Shown here: positions 23,710 through 40,700 of the stretch, one piece after another
Layout: every line of letters starts with the position of its first letter
Numbering within the stretch: position 1 is the stretch's first letter
Source of the DNA: Anisakis pegreffii
Lineage: Eukaryota; Nematoda; Chromadorea; Rhabditida; Anisakidae
Assembly: GCA_035041965.1 (NCBI GenBank)
Contig: JAPYMA010000102.1
Location: 1-64,000, forward strand
DNA: 64,000 nt
Reading direction: 5' to 3'
The notes under the pieces: generated by a model
The model's database searches: none
What the model was told of the DNA's origin: nothing
The model's input: the letters and a program-made list of their open reading frames with translations, nothing else
Position numbers and translations under genes: made by a program

Positions 23710-24559
23710 TTAATAAGTATTTTCCATAATGATGAAACGTTTTAAGAAACAATTTGAGAAACTGCAAGATAATTTTTCTTTTAAATTTCTCAGCTTGGAG
23801 AGAATTGAATTCTCTTTTCAGCGGACTATTTGGCGTTGATTGAGCAAGTTTCTATTCAAGCATTTTTTAAATTTCATTTGCTCGTAACAATACTATTTTC
23901 TTTACGGAATATGGACGATTCATTCCCCGTTATATTTTCGAAGATGGCACGAGCATTCCTCCTGAAAATTCCCCAGTCTGTAGAGAACTGGGATTGAAAT
24001 CAGTCAGGAATGTTGCGCTATGGAAATATTTCCTTTTCAGTCTTCACGACGACATTCAGTCAGTTTATTTTATGTGGATGTATAAAGTATTTTCCTCTCG
24101 TTCTCTCACCCTTCAACGTCAGGGCGTGCGCGCATGTGAAAGTGCTTTTTGGCTTGTTATGCACGAACCGTCGACTATTGCGTAGATTGTATGATTATTC
24201 GTACAGTATCTATGGCTTTTTACAGCTTCGTTATTGAGAGAATTCATATTTTATGATCTCTTTTGTTTGAAGTTCCATTTCTTTCTGGAATTCCAGGAAT
24301 GAATTTGTTCATTTTCCGTTGTCTTGTAATATTTCATTCGTTGAATCGTCGGAGGCGTTTAAATGTTCGAGTGTTAGCCATTCAGGTCTCACTTCTGGAT
24401 ACCACTTTCACACTCCGCTTCATGCAAATAAATGACTGCAATAAATACCATGAATATGCAACAAAAGACTCATCCATTTCGTGTTCATTGATATTATATT
24501 GCTATGTTTTATAAAAATTTTGAGGTGAAGTAGTGAATCAGTCAAAAATCACTTCATCA
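23710..24559. other. Upstream region of the Miro gene
   Basis: Some short frames are open here, but none has a clear splice partner. No obvious trans-splice acceptor sits directly before the Miro ATG. It probably holds the promoter and 5'UTR of the Miro gene. Confidence 0.4.
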
Positions 24560-28917
<4,358 letters not shown>

Positions 28918-29644
28918 GCATATTTGTGTGTGTAATACACGTTGAATATATTGTTATATGTGTAGAAATTTATTCATTTATCTTCACGAATGTTATTTGT
29001 GTGTATGGATATTCGTTGATAATGGTGCTATTGATATTGATTGTACTGTTAAATCATCAAAGTGAGCCCATGAATTCTTTTGTGAGCGTACTTAATGATT
29101 CAAATATCTTATGTTTCTTTTTTGCAAAAAGCAATTTGCTCATCCATTAGTGATTTGAATCACTTCAAATTTAATTAATTGACTTATTATTTTCGTTTGT
29201 ATTCTATGTTTTAGCGTTCATTTAATTCGGTTTCACTTGTAGTTGTAAAACTTATGTATCGATTATAAGTGAGTAAATATTTTCAAGATATTGCGTTTCC
29301 CCCACTTCAGAATCCACTGATAAGTTATTGGGTGTCGGGTAGTAGTGTTGATAGGAAATGAGTTTTGTTCAATGAGAAGAAATGGTTGTTGAATGACAGA
29401 ATTTCATTTTTAAAGTGTTTTACGCAGGAATCTGTGGGAAAAATCTTGAATAATGGATTGGCTTTTGTTGGATGTTGTTGTATTGATAATCAAATGTTGC
29501 GATTGCTGTTATTATTGTTGTTGTTGTTTATTGTTTTTGTTGTTATTATTGTCGTTTGTGGGATTGTTTTTGTTTGTCTGAAGCGATCAGTTGTACGACA
29601 AAATATTGCTCAATTATAGTTATTAAATGATTGTATGAAGACGG
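28918..29644. other. Intergenic region downstream of Miro
   Basis: A T-rich stretch with short frames (for example 29,365-29,619, Val/Leu-rich from TTG/GTT runs), which I regard as non-coding. The Miro 3'UTR must lie here; I see no clear AATAAA close to the stop. Confidence 0.5.
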
Positions 29645-30160
29645 TTATTCAAAGAATAAATTGAAAATTTCTTTAATTTCATTGTTGTGATAATTCTTTA
29701 AGTCCATCCTCGTTATCAACAGCACTGTCATAAACGCACACCCTTCATTTAGAGCATTCAACGTGATTTTCCGACGAGAACAATTCTCGATTAAATCTAA
29801 CATTTGCTTGTAACCGAAGTGTATTTTAGCTCGTGCAAACTGTGAGAAATCACTTTGAAAAAATTCTGAGAGTATTCTGTTGCACTGCATTGCTATTCGA
29901 AAGAGGAATAGCTCTTGAGACGTCAAAAGGATAGATTGCGAATCGGCGAACGTTGCCGAGGAATATCCGATCTAATCTTTAATATTCGTCATCGAATGGC
30001 TTTTGCAATGAGTAAATAAAATTTGTTTATGTCGCCTGTTCTGATTGATTTTAGCGTATTGTGTTGTTTTGAGATTATGAAAGATGTGTTGATATTGTCG
30101 TGTATCGTTTGCCCATTCAACGAAATTAGCGTTCATGTCATGTGTGTTATGTATGTTCAT
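29645..30160 (-). CDS. Candidate small gene, head to head with rbc-1
   Basis: A minus-strand frame of 108 codons (29,971-29,645, stop TAA) has coding-like composition and contains FGYKQMLDLIENCSRRKITL. It is preceded by AAAGATTAG, a usable acceptor. In the same frame upstream, an ATG at 30,160 opens to that very TAG. A donor-like GTTGAA near 30,121 would remove the TAG and give about 121 residues (13 from exon 1). Otherwise a single in-frame stop separates two open halves. I recognise no domain. The start would be only about 86 bp from the rbc-1 start on the other strand, implying a shared divergent promoter. It could also be a decayed gene. Confidence 0.4.
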
Positions 30161-30197
30161 ATTTTACAATGCACGCGCAATAAATTTCTTTTATTTG

Positions 30198-30207
30198 TTT
30201 TTTAAAG
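30198..30207 (+). promoter_or_regulatory. Possible trans-splice acceptor or 5'UTR acceptor of rbc-1
   Basis: GTTTTTTAAAG lies about 40 bp before the rbc-1 ATG and resembles the T-rich acceptors used elsewhere in the window. In a nematode this could accept a spliced leader. Confidence 0.3.
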
Positions 30208-30217
30208 GTGACGACGA

Positions 30218-30250
30218 ATGAGACAAGCAGAAGAAGGGAATTTTGAATGA
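30218..30250 (+). CDS. Upstream ORF overlapping the rbc-1 start codon (ATGA)
   Basis: The first ATG after the possible acceptor (30,218) opens a 10-codon frame, MRQAEEGNFE, whose TGA shares ATGA with the main ATG at 30,247. Such an arrangement can limit main-frame translation or allow re-initiation. That it is transcribed is an assumption. Confidence 0.4.
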   Translation: MRQAEEGNFE

Positions 30251-33200
30251 GTGTTCATCAAGTTATAACAGGTGCATTGAATCGGGGCGAAAATGTTTTT
30301 GCGGTTGGCTCAATTGACGGTATAAACTTTACGGTTTGTGCGGTGGGAGCTGACGTTGTCATATTATCATCAACATTTGAGCGTATTCAAGTGATACCTG
30401 GTTCATGCCATGACACTGCCGAACGTATCGTTCGTTGCGTCAATTGTTGTCCCGATTCGGGAAAGGTGGGTTACCTGGTTGATCCGTCTCGATTTGTTTC
30501 GTAATCCTCGTTGCCATCCAAAATTTGGCTGTCGCAATAGCTATCTTAAACTTTTGTACACGTTTAGTATCACGGAAATGTTTGTTTTCGTTTTCTGGTA
30601 ATCTGTCTCAGATAATTTTCAACACAATTTTTTTGTTTTGTGCAGATTGCAGCTACTTACGGCAATCTTATACGACTATTTGAACCAGTCAGTCAGCTGA
30701 ATGAAAAATCAAAACACGTTTGTTTCTTCTTTATTTTGTTGATATTTCATCTTTTGGTTCATGAACGCTCTCGAATCCATGAAAACAGAAATAAGCACCA
30801 TTTTGCAAATGTTTCTTCATTGCGTTTAATTGGTAATTATGCGGCTCATGGTATCGAAATTTTACGATCGTTCTATCATCAGTGCATTAGATTGCAACGG
30901 CTACCGTGCGCTGTGTCGTTGCAGGCAACGTGTAAGACTTCCAGCTTGACCATCTCCTGAAAACATTCGAAGCGAGTAGATATGAGCGCTAATAGCTTCA
31001 TATTTAAGCATAGGCTTACTGTTTGATAGAGACTTGAATTTTTTGTTCATTCCTTGAAAGCGCAATCTTGCATGCTCATTATGCGCTAGGTTTGTTGTAG
31101 AGTAATGCTTTTAAATAGACTCAGGATTTCTATGCAAAACTCTATCCACCCTTAGCCGTGCTAATATGATTTGCGCGACTGCAGCGGAGAATAAACAAAG
31201 TTTGCAATACTGTTCGATGGAGACAAAAACATCAGCCGACCTTTTGGATTAGCTCGAGACTGATCACGATCGTATGGCCATGACTGAGGCAAAGCTGACA
31301 TTGTTGATAGATGAAGTTGTTCTGAAAATAGATGCAGCAAGAGTGATACAAAAATGAACGAAATTTTAACTTGTTAGCTTTTTTGTTGTGAAGATTCTGA
31401 TTCTCTAAGTCTTTAGTAATGTGGTAATACCCATTATGATTTGCCTAGCTCTTTCGTCTAACTATAAGATTATTCATATGGGAATAGCCTGGGACTAGTT
31501 GTTGGCTTGTAACAACCTTTCATTGCTCAGCTACAATTTCAATAATCTGACCTGCAAAATTCTAGAGGGATAGTCTGATCTTATTTGCAAGTTATTCCTT
31601 ACTTTGTGAAATATATCGCCTCTCATATCGCACATATTTACTGAATAAATATATGAATAGAATTGTAGTGATTAATGGAAGTACTTATAAAGCAAAGAAT
31701 TTATAGAAAGTGAATTATCGATGGTATGAAACACAAAGTTTAGCGATGGATTGCGCGGTAGGGCCAGTATTGTGGAATTTAGAAGGGTTGCGGTTGTTGG
31801 TGTGTTGTGCAAATAGTTTGTTATTGTATCAGCATTCATCGTTATCAACTCTTGTCAACAATCATATCCCACAACCAAATACGTTACAAGCACCGGTTAT
31901 GTTCAATATTAATGAAGAGGTTGTTATTTTGATTCGTTCGTTAATTATAATCATCCATATTTAATCAGGTTATTACATATGAAATATATTGCCTCTCAGT
32001 TTGTTCATTAGGATGTAATGAATTTCCAGTTCACTCGATTCTAATTAGATTCAAGCCAAACTGTGGCTTTAATGATATTGTTATGTACACAACTCGGTTT
32101 CGGGCAAAACCTCCCCCCGCGAATGGGAATCGAACCTGCGACTTTCCAATAACCGTTTGGGGCTCTGTCTGTGAGCCATCGCAGAGACTGTTCAGCTTCC
32201 GTCGAGTGGACTTTGTAGAACCCTAACCGGTGATCGATTCATCGCGGCTTTGACTCTCGTTCGCGGAGGAAAGTTTTGCTCGAAACCGAGTGGTATGCCA
32301 ATGCCATTGATGTTGCTAAACCTGAGCCATTTAGCTTCTATCTAATCATTTTTAATGCTCGCGTATGGATGAGTTCGCTCTGACTGCAGCGTTTGACCTC
32401 AGCACGTGCGCTGGGAACTGATTATAGAGATCTTAATGCAGCCACACGGCGAAGGCTTAACGGTCTCCGCGACTGCTCAGAAATCGAGCCTTTTTTATGA
32501 TTAATTAAGCGTATTGTTGTAGCAGCAGAAAGTATTGTTGTCTTATGTACTAAATCAAGGAGGACAGTATTAGATCAATCTTATGTATTGGATCAAGAAA
32601 GATAACATCGTATTGTTAAGGATCATGAAACGCAGCAGCCAAATGAAGTGACGACGAGCACGCAACCTGCATGGGAATGTGTTTGGTCGGTACAAATGTC
32701 AGCACCACCAAAATTTATTCGTTATTCACCCGATGGAACACTGTTCGCGACGTGTGGTGTCAACGATCGAATGGTGAAAATTTGGTATCAAGAACGAGGT
32801 GTGATTAAATTATTACTGATCAAATATAATCAAACAGATCAGCGAGAACGGGATTTTACTTTTCAAATATTTGCATACGAAATCATTTTATTTTGAGTAA
32901 AATTTGACAAGAAAGATTTTCAAACGACAATATTGACCATAGCCTGACGCAAACGAATGTATTGCACAGGGTAAGGCCATGATGTGCACTGAATCTCTGA
33001 ATTGTTAATATCCATTCTACATTCTCATGTATTAGGCCATAGCAACCACGCGGAAGCAAATAATTATTGGAATCATCTTCGTTTCAAGTTTAATAAAGCG
33101 AGCGCGCGCGACAGGTTCTCCACCAGCAGTCAGTCGATAGCATATTTTTGTACTTCCGCATTGGATTATGATGTTCAAACAAATTATCGTTAGAATTAGT

Positions 33201-36200
33201 TTGTTTTGAAGGTGATAATTTCTTCAAGAATTTTATAAAATGCGAACTCTTCGATGTAGTTGAAGTTGAAACAACGTAGAGGTTGATGAATAGCAATGTG
33301 GTCGATTGCCGCTGGGGTTATAGCGTATCAGAACTGAGGAGTATAGTCTAGTGTGAAAACGAACGCTTAGTTGCATTGCCAGAGAAGAATCTTTTATAGA
33401 TGTGCGATGAGACAGAGATCATTTTGAAGAGCTTAAAATGCTGATTATGAATGCATAAACCGATAGAGAAACTGTGAAATGGAGTGTTGAGAAGAAACAA
33501 CAAAATAAGAAATAAATGAGTTTTTATTTCCAGATTCATTGAATAAGTCAAGTTCGATTCAATTCAGCTTCACCTATTTGCAACATCCATTACCTGTATG
33601 CGGATTCGAATGGCGTAAAAGTGGGCGATACATGTCGAGGTGAACTGTTGTTATTGACTTTAATGCATATCAGTTAGGGTAATCGCTATGTTTTATAGAC
33701 GTTGTGTACAGAACGTTTTATTGACGTGGTGTGAGGATAATACGGCTCGTTTATGGAAGGAAACACCAATAATCAGTTCAACATTGCAAGTGAATAATGA
33801 GACGGCATTAAGTGATAAAAGTTCATTCATGAAAAATGAATCAAAAAGTAGTCGAATGCGGAGTGCACGTTTGAAAATGATTGCGCGTCTGAAGAATGTT
33901 GTGTTCGTTTTATATCATTTATTTATGTATTCATTCATTTGCTCGTTTGTTGTTCACTTTTTCAATTATATTTTTTCAAATTTTGGCTTTCATTTCATGA
34001 AGAATTTGCTATCTCCAATAATTAGCAGTAACTCAGTGCTATTGTTATGGTTAGTTATGATATTACGATGATTACTGTTGCTGATGTAATTCGTTTTAGT
34101 GATGATAAAAGGAAGAAATTGAATGACTGGCGAGATGATGGTATTATGTCTATACCTCCACCATCACCCTTATTACCAACCAGTTCTTCTTATGCAGATG
34201 TGACGAATTCAATGCCGAATGCAACAGCTATACATTTTCATTTGACTGCATCAATTAATGCTGAAAATGGTTACTTAAATAATAATAATCATAAATCATA
34301 ATAATAATATTAATAATAGTAATCATAGTGATAAATGGTATAATGTTAATGATAATAATGATGGTAATAACAGAAATTGATTTGAGATTGCCTTTTGGTG
34401 CCATCAATGGAAAATACGTTAGCGGGACAGAAGCCATTCGTTGTGCATTGGTTGAATAATAAAGAACTTGTTTATGCGATTGGTGCAGAAAAGTTATTGG
34501 CTGAAGCATTAGTAGCGAACAGCAGTAATGATAACAATCAATTTTCTGGTGTAAATGTTGATGGTGGTGCTATGGATTCGAGTATGTTTTTTGGTTATAT
34601 TTGATATTTGGTTATATATACTATTGTTTGTTACGAATGTGCGATTACATTTGAAATTTGAGGACTGTGAAGGAATCGTTGTTTTTGATCAAGAACAAAT
34701 GATTTAGCGAAATGATTTGTTACGTGCAAGACTATGCTCTGTTGAAAGATGCGAGCTCGAGTCTTTATTGTGTTTTAGCGATGCCAACAGGAAACGATAA
34801 TGCATCAATATCATCAGCCATAATGATGACCACAAGTTCGTCGTCAAATGCAGTACCTCCTGCAAGTGACCCATCATCGCAGCAACAACAGCACTCATCA
34901 GGATCAGGTGTTGCATCGTCATCTGTGCAAATAAACGGATCGTGCGAAGATGCCCGTCAAACACCAACGTTGCAGCAAGCCACAGCAACTGATTCTAATA
35001 CGAGTAATCTAACCGTGCAACCAAATGATCATCGTTTCGGTAGGATTCCATCGGGTGCAAGTTTAACGGTGAGTGTTTACTATTATCGATAATACTGAAT
35101 CAAGTTGTCTGATGGTTGCGCTATTGACTGATAATTTTTAAATTTGAAGAGCGTAGCTCTCCAGAACAAAGGTGGACGGTATATGCCATGTCGCAGGGTG
35201 AAACTGCATTATGTAGCATAGAATTTGTGTTGCGATCACCGCCTAAATTTGTGTTGACCGAATTGAATTTGTATCGTCACTCACTTCGAACGAGCAGATA
35301 AGAAGAAGAAATTAAGAAAAAAAAACTGATATGGTTATGATTGATTGCTTTTGCAAAATGATTTTTGGAATGTTGTTTCAGGAAACAACAACATCGAGAG
35401 ATTCATTAGATTTAAAGTTGGAAATTTTAATAAAGCAGTGGCATAAATCAAATGATATTCTTTTTGCAATTCATCCACTAGATGGCAGTTTGTTAACGTG
35501 GTATCGCTTTTTGTTGTTGTTTGATTGATTTCTTCGGTGATGGTGGTCGTTGTTTCGCAATTTTTTAACCCTTTTGTTTCGACGGTTGATTATTAGGAAA
35601 GATTATCATTATTATACTTGTTGGTATCGTCATTTTTGTTAGTATCGTTGTAATCACTATAATATACGGAGTTTTATTGATAAATAATTCAGGACTGTTG
35701 AATGGCTAGACGATGCTTGTCGTCAGCCAACCGTAAGTTTCACATCGCGTTTTCCGTCAGCATTTCCACTCACAGATGCAGCATCGTTGAATTCATATTT
35801 GAGTACGTTCAATCCGCGTGATCCACTTTATGTGGACATCATTCAGCGAAATAATATGAACAGTAACGAACAGTCATTATCAAGCACTCAGCAGCAACAA
35901 TTATCGCGTTCGTTCAGCTGCAAATTTATTCATTTGAAATCACTACGCAGTAGCACTAATGATAGTAACTATATATATATGAAGATTGATTACTTAAGCA
36001 TTCATCAATTTGTCGTGTTTTTGTTCACGTTCGTTGGGATAGTGCATTCAGTAATAAATAAGATTGTGTATGAAGTTAAGGTAGAACATTGGAGCAACGA
36101 AGCAGCAGTTCGTCAAACGTGCTGTATTTGTTGACGAGTCATGAGAATGGTTCGTTGAATTTGTGGCATTTATCAATGGACGAAAACTCTTATTTCACGA

Positions 36201-37665
36201 CAATTTTGAATATTTCACATGCATCACGAATGTGTGGACATCGTTTTCAAATTTCACAGGTTCGATTTTTGATTTGATATGTTCATTTCATCTGCAATAC
36301 TTTAAAATACAAGGCAAATTTAAGGTGGTCGCTCATCAGGTGTTACCATTAATGCTAACCGCGAGTCAATTCGGTGCAAGCAACAGCACATCGAAATCAA
36401 CAACAACTGAAAATAAGCAAAATGAAAACAACGGTCGCGCAGAGTTGATTCTATGGCGTATTAACCCGGTCGGTCCTTTGTGCAAGAATGGCGGTGTTCG
36501 TGAGTTAGCGCGTATGACGTCACGTACGTCTACATCGTTCACTTCAATCGCGTGGATACCAACTATATTACCGAGGTGAGAAAATAGATTCGAATTTGGT
36601 AAAGATGTGATTTTTTCACTAGAATTTAATCGTAATCCAGACCTATCAGGATTTAATTTTAGCTAGAGTTGCGTGCTGATTGGTTGGTATTTGTATGATG
36701 AAAGTTGCATAAAATGATGTCAGTTATGTTGTTCGATAGAGCAATGAAGTACATTGTTATTGATGATTTGATTGCAGTTGTACGTTAGGTTCGGTGTGTA
36801 ATTCACCAAGTTCATGTTTCGTAGCCAGTGAACAAGGCACACTACAAGTTTATCAAGCAATTGTTGATGCGGCTGGTCTACTCTCCGAAATCTACACATC
36901 TGAAGTGCATGCGAGTATGCATTCGTCCATTGATATGAGGTACATTTATATTTGTTTAGTATTATCGTTATTTGCACGTTTACTCAATATACATTTTTCA
37001 CATGGATGTTCGACGGTCCGTAGGGATTGTATCTTCACTCGTTGAATAATAATAATAATAAATGCAGCCGTAGTTCAAATGAGAGCTCAGCACCAACTGA
37101 TGAGAATAACTCGTTAATGAATGCGAATCGACAAAGCAATCTGAAAGAAACGTTCAATGTTGTGTCAACGCAGTCAACTGCTAAACCGGGATGTGTTCTG
37201 AAACTAGCTGAAATTTCTGATGCTCAACATGTTGGTGTTTTAATTTTTTTACTTCATTGAGTAGAATTTGTATTCATTTGTTGTCTATTCATTTGTAATA
37301 TTCATGTTTAAAGAGAATAATTTCATTAGAACTTTTGTGGTCATATTATATCGGTGCCAGCAATATATTAACCATAATAATAATGTGAGATTAAGCGTGA
37401 TACTAATAGTATGGAATAATAATAGTAATGGTGACAACAGTAGTGATCAAAAGCATTTGTAATTGTTATTTTAGGATCCAAGCAATCTCTTACTGCTACA
37501 CGTCTTCAATGAGCGTTTAATATTCGGTCAAGAAACTGAAGAAAGTAAAAAATCACTAGCGAATAATGGCGTCTTGATCAGCAATCAATTGAAATCGACA
37601 AAATTCTCGGAGCGATTCTTTATTGTGATCGTTGAGAGAATTGGTAATGTTGCAAGGTAACGCTA

Positions 37666-37701
<36 letters not shown>

Positions 37702-40700
37702 ATATTATTGCGATTGTTCTGAATTCGAATTTTTTGCAAGATGGAAGTGTAAAATGCTGTCAGTTTAAAAAATACACTATTCAAGGTTACGTATGTGGTC
37801 ACTGAACGTTTCATCAGAGCAACCGCAGCCAATCAAGAATTACGGTTCGTAGAAGAAGTTTGATACTGGCAGATAATAATTTGCTTATTATTTTTTATAA
37901 TTTATGATTAACTATATTTTTGTTAGATGTGGATGAGAATGAGGATGTACCAAATGGCAGCACGGCGAAAACTCACGATTCCGCAACACCATGTTGTCGT
38001 AATGAAGCGGTAATACCATCGATGGCGCAACTGATATTGAGTTCACAAAAAGTTTGCGATCAAGAACTGGAAATGCCGAATGGAGTTCACGTAAGAATCG
38101 TTGTTGTTTCGTGTTCAGTAGCGTTTATGATGACATTGTGAGTAGTAGGTCTCACCGATCAAATAACCATAATTTTTGCTCGTTCGAATATTGTCTTGTT
38201 TGCCATTATGTTTCTTTTAAGGTGTTCTTTTAAGAGGAAAAAATTCAGCAATCTTATGATTTTCTTATATGTAATAATAATTTGGTGTCATAAAACTGTG
38301 TGCGAATGTTTATGGTTTATGCTTCTGCAGATGCTTTCAATGGTCGCTTCAGCTGGCCATCTGCCGTCAGCGAATTTGTATCCCGCTTGTAAAGCACCTT
38401 ATCTGTTATTGTCGTCGTGTTCCGATGAGAGAATTCGATTCTGGAAATGCACTCAGCAGAAAAAGAAATGTGTTAATGGAACGCAAAAATGGAAAACTGT
38501 TTATTCGTGGCATATATGGCGAATGATCAGTGACACACTTGAATCGGATCTTGAAATGGATGGTTGGTTTCATTCGTTGTTCGTATGTTCACATATTCAC
38601 AATGAACGTATGTTTATTTGCAGGTGAAATATTCAGTGTTTCGGCAGCACACAATGGTCGCTTTGCGTGTGCGTATATGCCAGAAGGACTGATTAAAGCT
38701 GATTCAATGGCACGCAGTATAAAAGTTGGTGTTTTCGAGTGTGAATCTTCGGGAGGTGTGGAGTGGCTCCGAGAGGATACAATCGTCATGCCTTTGTTGA
38801 AGCAGTAATTCGTTAAATGATTCATGTTTCATTCGTTGATTGTTATTCACTGGCTTGTTATCATATCTATGTGTCAACTTTCAGATGTGTTGGTGCGCAG
38901 AATGGCGTATTAGAGGCAGTGAGTGGGGCTCAACGAACTTTTGAGAAGAGTTCGTTTGTTTTTGGTTTGCTTTTTGCATTTCTGGTTTATCTGTGTTAAT
39001 TGACTGAAGTGAAATGATTAAGTGCGTGCGAACGATTTGATACGTATTGACTGGGTATCGACGGAGGATGGTGCGCATATTCTGACGATTGGAGTTGGTG
39101 CATCAATATATATGTATACACAAGTATCACAAGGAATTGCACAGCGTAATATCGTGATGATGAAAGAGCACGAATCTGCATATGCAAGACGTCGTGCGCC
39201 ACTCAGAAAAGCATCGTCATTGGCTGAACCTGAACGTATCTCAACTCGTTTAGTGAGTTTTTGTTCTTTATTCAGTTCGTTCTTTCAGTGATGAATGAAG
39301 TCGCATTGCGTTTAGCGGATAGCAAGACAACTAGGTAATGTACCTTTATTGCATTCATTCGAGGTGTTATTTTTGTGGTTCTGAATGCAGTTGGAATGAA
39401 GTAAAGGAAAAAAATTAAAGGTACGTTGGCTGTGTATTCGGTATTTGGAGTTGAATTCGGCCGACGGTTTAGCACCATTACCAACAGCAATAACGTGGGT
39501 ACGTGATGGTTTGTTGATTGTTGGTATGCACAGTGAAATGCGCGTCTATAATCAATGGAATTTTGGTACAAACGCTACAATTCAAACCGGCAACGCCAGT
39601 TCAACAGAAACCGAAAAATCAAAAGATCATTCAACAAAGTTGGTGTTGATGGTATCGTGTCAACGTTTTTAGTGTTCTCTGTTCTTTTCATATTTTGTTA
39701 TGGCACTTATGAATGGTGAGTGAACATTTTTTGTATTTTCGCACAATGAACGGAGATGATAAGAAAGAGGCATAAACTTGTAATTAGTTACTTTTTGTTG
39801 TACGTAAACTATTGAACAGGAAGAAGGTGACTCCAACGAATCATTTGCAATTACCAGTTTTGAGCATAAGTCCATCACACTCAATGCTCGATCAGCTCTC
39901 GAAAAAGACCAAAGCTGATACGGGTTCAGCGAATAAGCAGCAGAAACTTCTGAAAGAGATCATGCATCGGTGTGTTATCATCATGCATTATTTGTTTGTT
40001 TTTGTTCATCGTTGTCTGGAAAGTTTTCATTTGATTGTGATGATTAGAATTAAAATTGTTTTGTTGAAAAGTTGGAAATGTTTCAAGAAATTCATTTGAT
40101 TGAGAGAAGAAAACTGTTGATCTTTATCATTGTTATTGCTAGAGAAGGAATGTAGAATATTGGTAGTTGTATCATTATTATTGGTAGTAGTATCACCCAT
40201 TTAAAGTCGTCTTTTTGTACCGAACTTTAATATATTTGTTTGATTTTATGGTGATTTGTTATCATTGAAGAGTGATATCTTCACCACGAGATCTGCAAGA
40301 TCTACTGCTTACGTCAAAAGACGAGCATGTACTAAGTGCGGTTAGTGACGAGGGTTTATTCGAAGCAGCACGCTTAACAAGTCCAATTCTACCGCAATAT
40401 CATCCGAAACAACTGATTGAATTGTTGAATTTGGGTAAAACAAGAAAAGTGAAAGCGATTTTACTGCATGTTCTCAATTGTTTGAAGGTATCGTTTCTGT
40501 GGGCCATTATGCTTGTTCGTTTAATAATAAGTTGGAAGATATTGCGCTCAACAAAACTGCATTCATTCATACTGTTTGATGCAATTGAATTGACTGCATT
40601 CTTGAAATTACGTTACTTATTTTGTCACTTAAACTACGTTACTTTATGTTTTGATACGATATATTTCATATGATCAGTTTTGTGTTGTTGTTGTTGATGT

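Noticed and set aside
32036..32195. A functional tRNA gene on the minus strand
   Set aside because: A-box and B-box remnants are present, but the T-stem and anticodon arm are mismatched and the sequence is followed by repeat tail; better explained as a tRNA-derived repeat.
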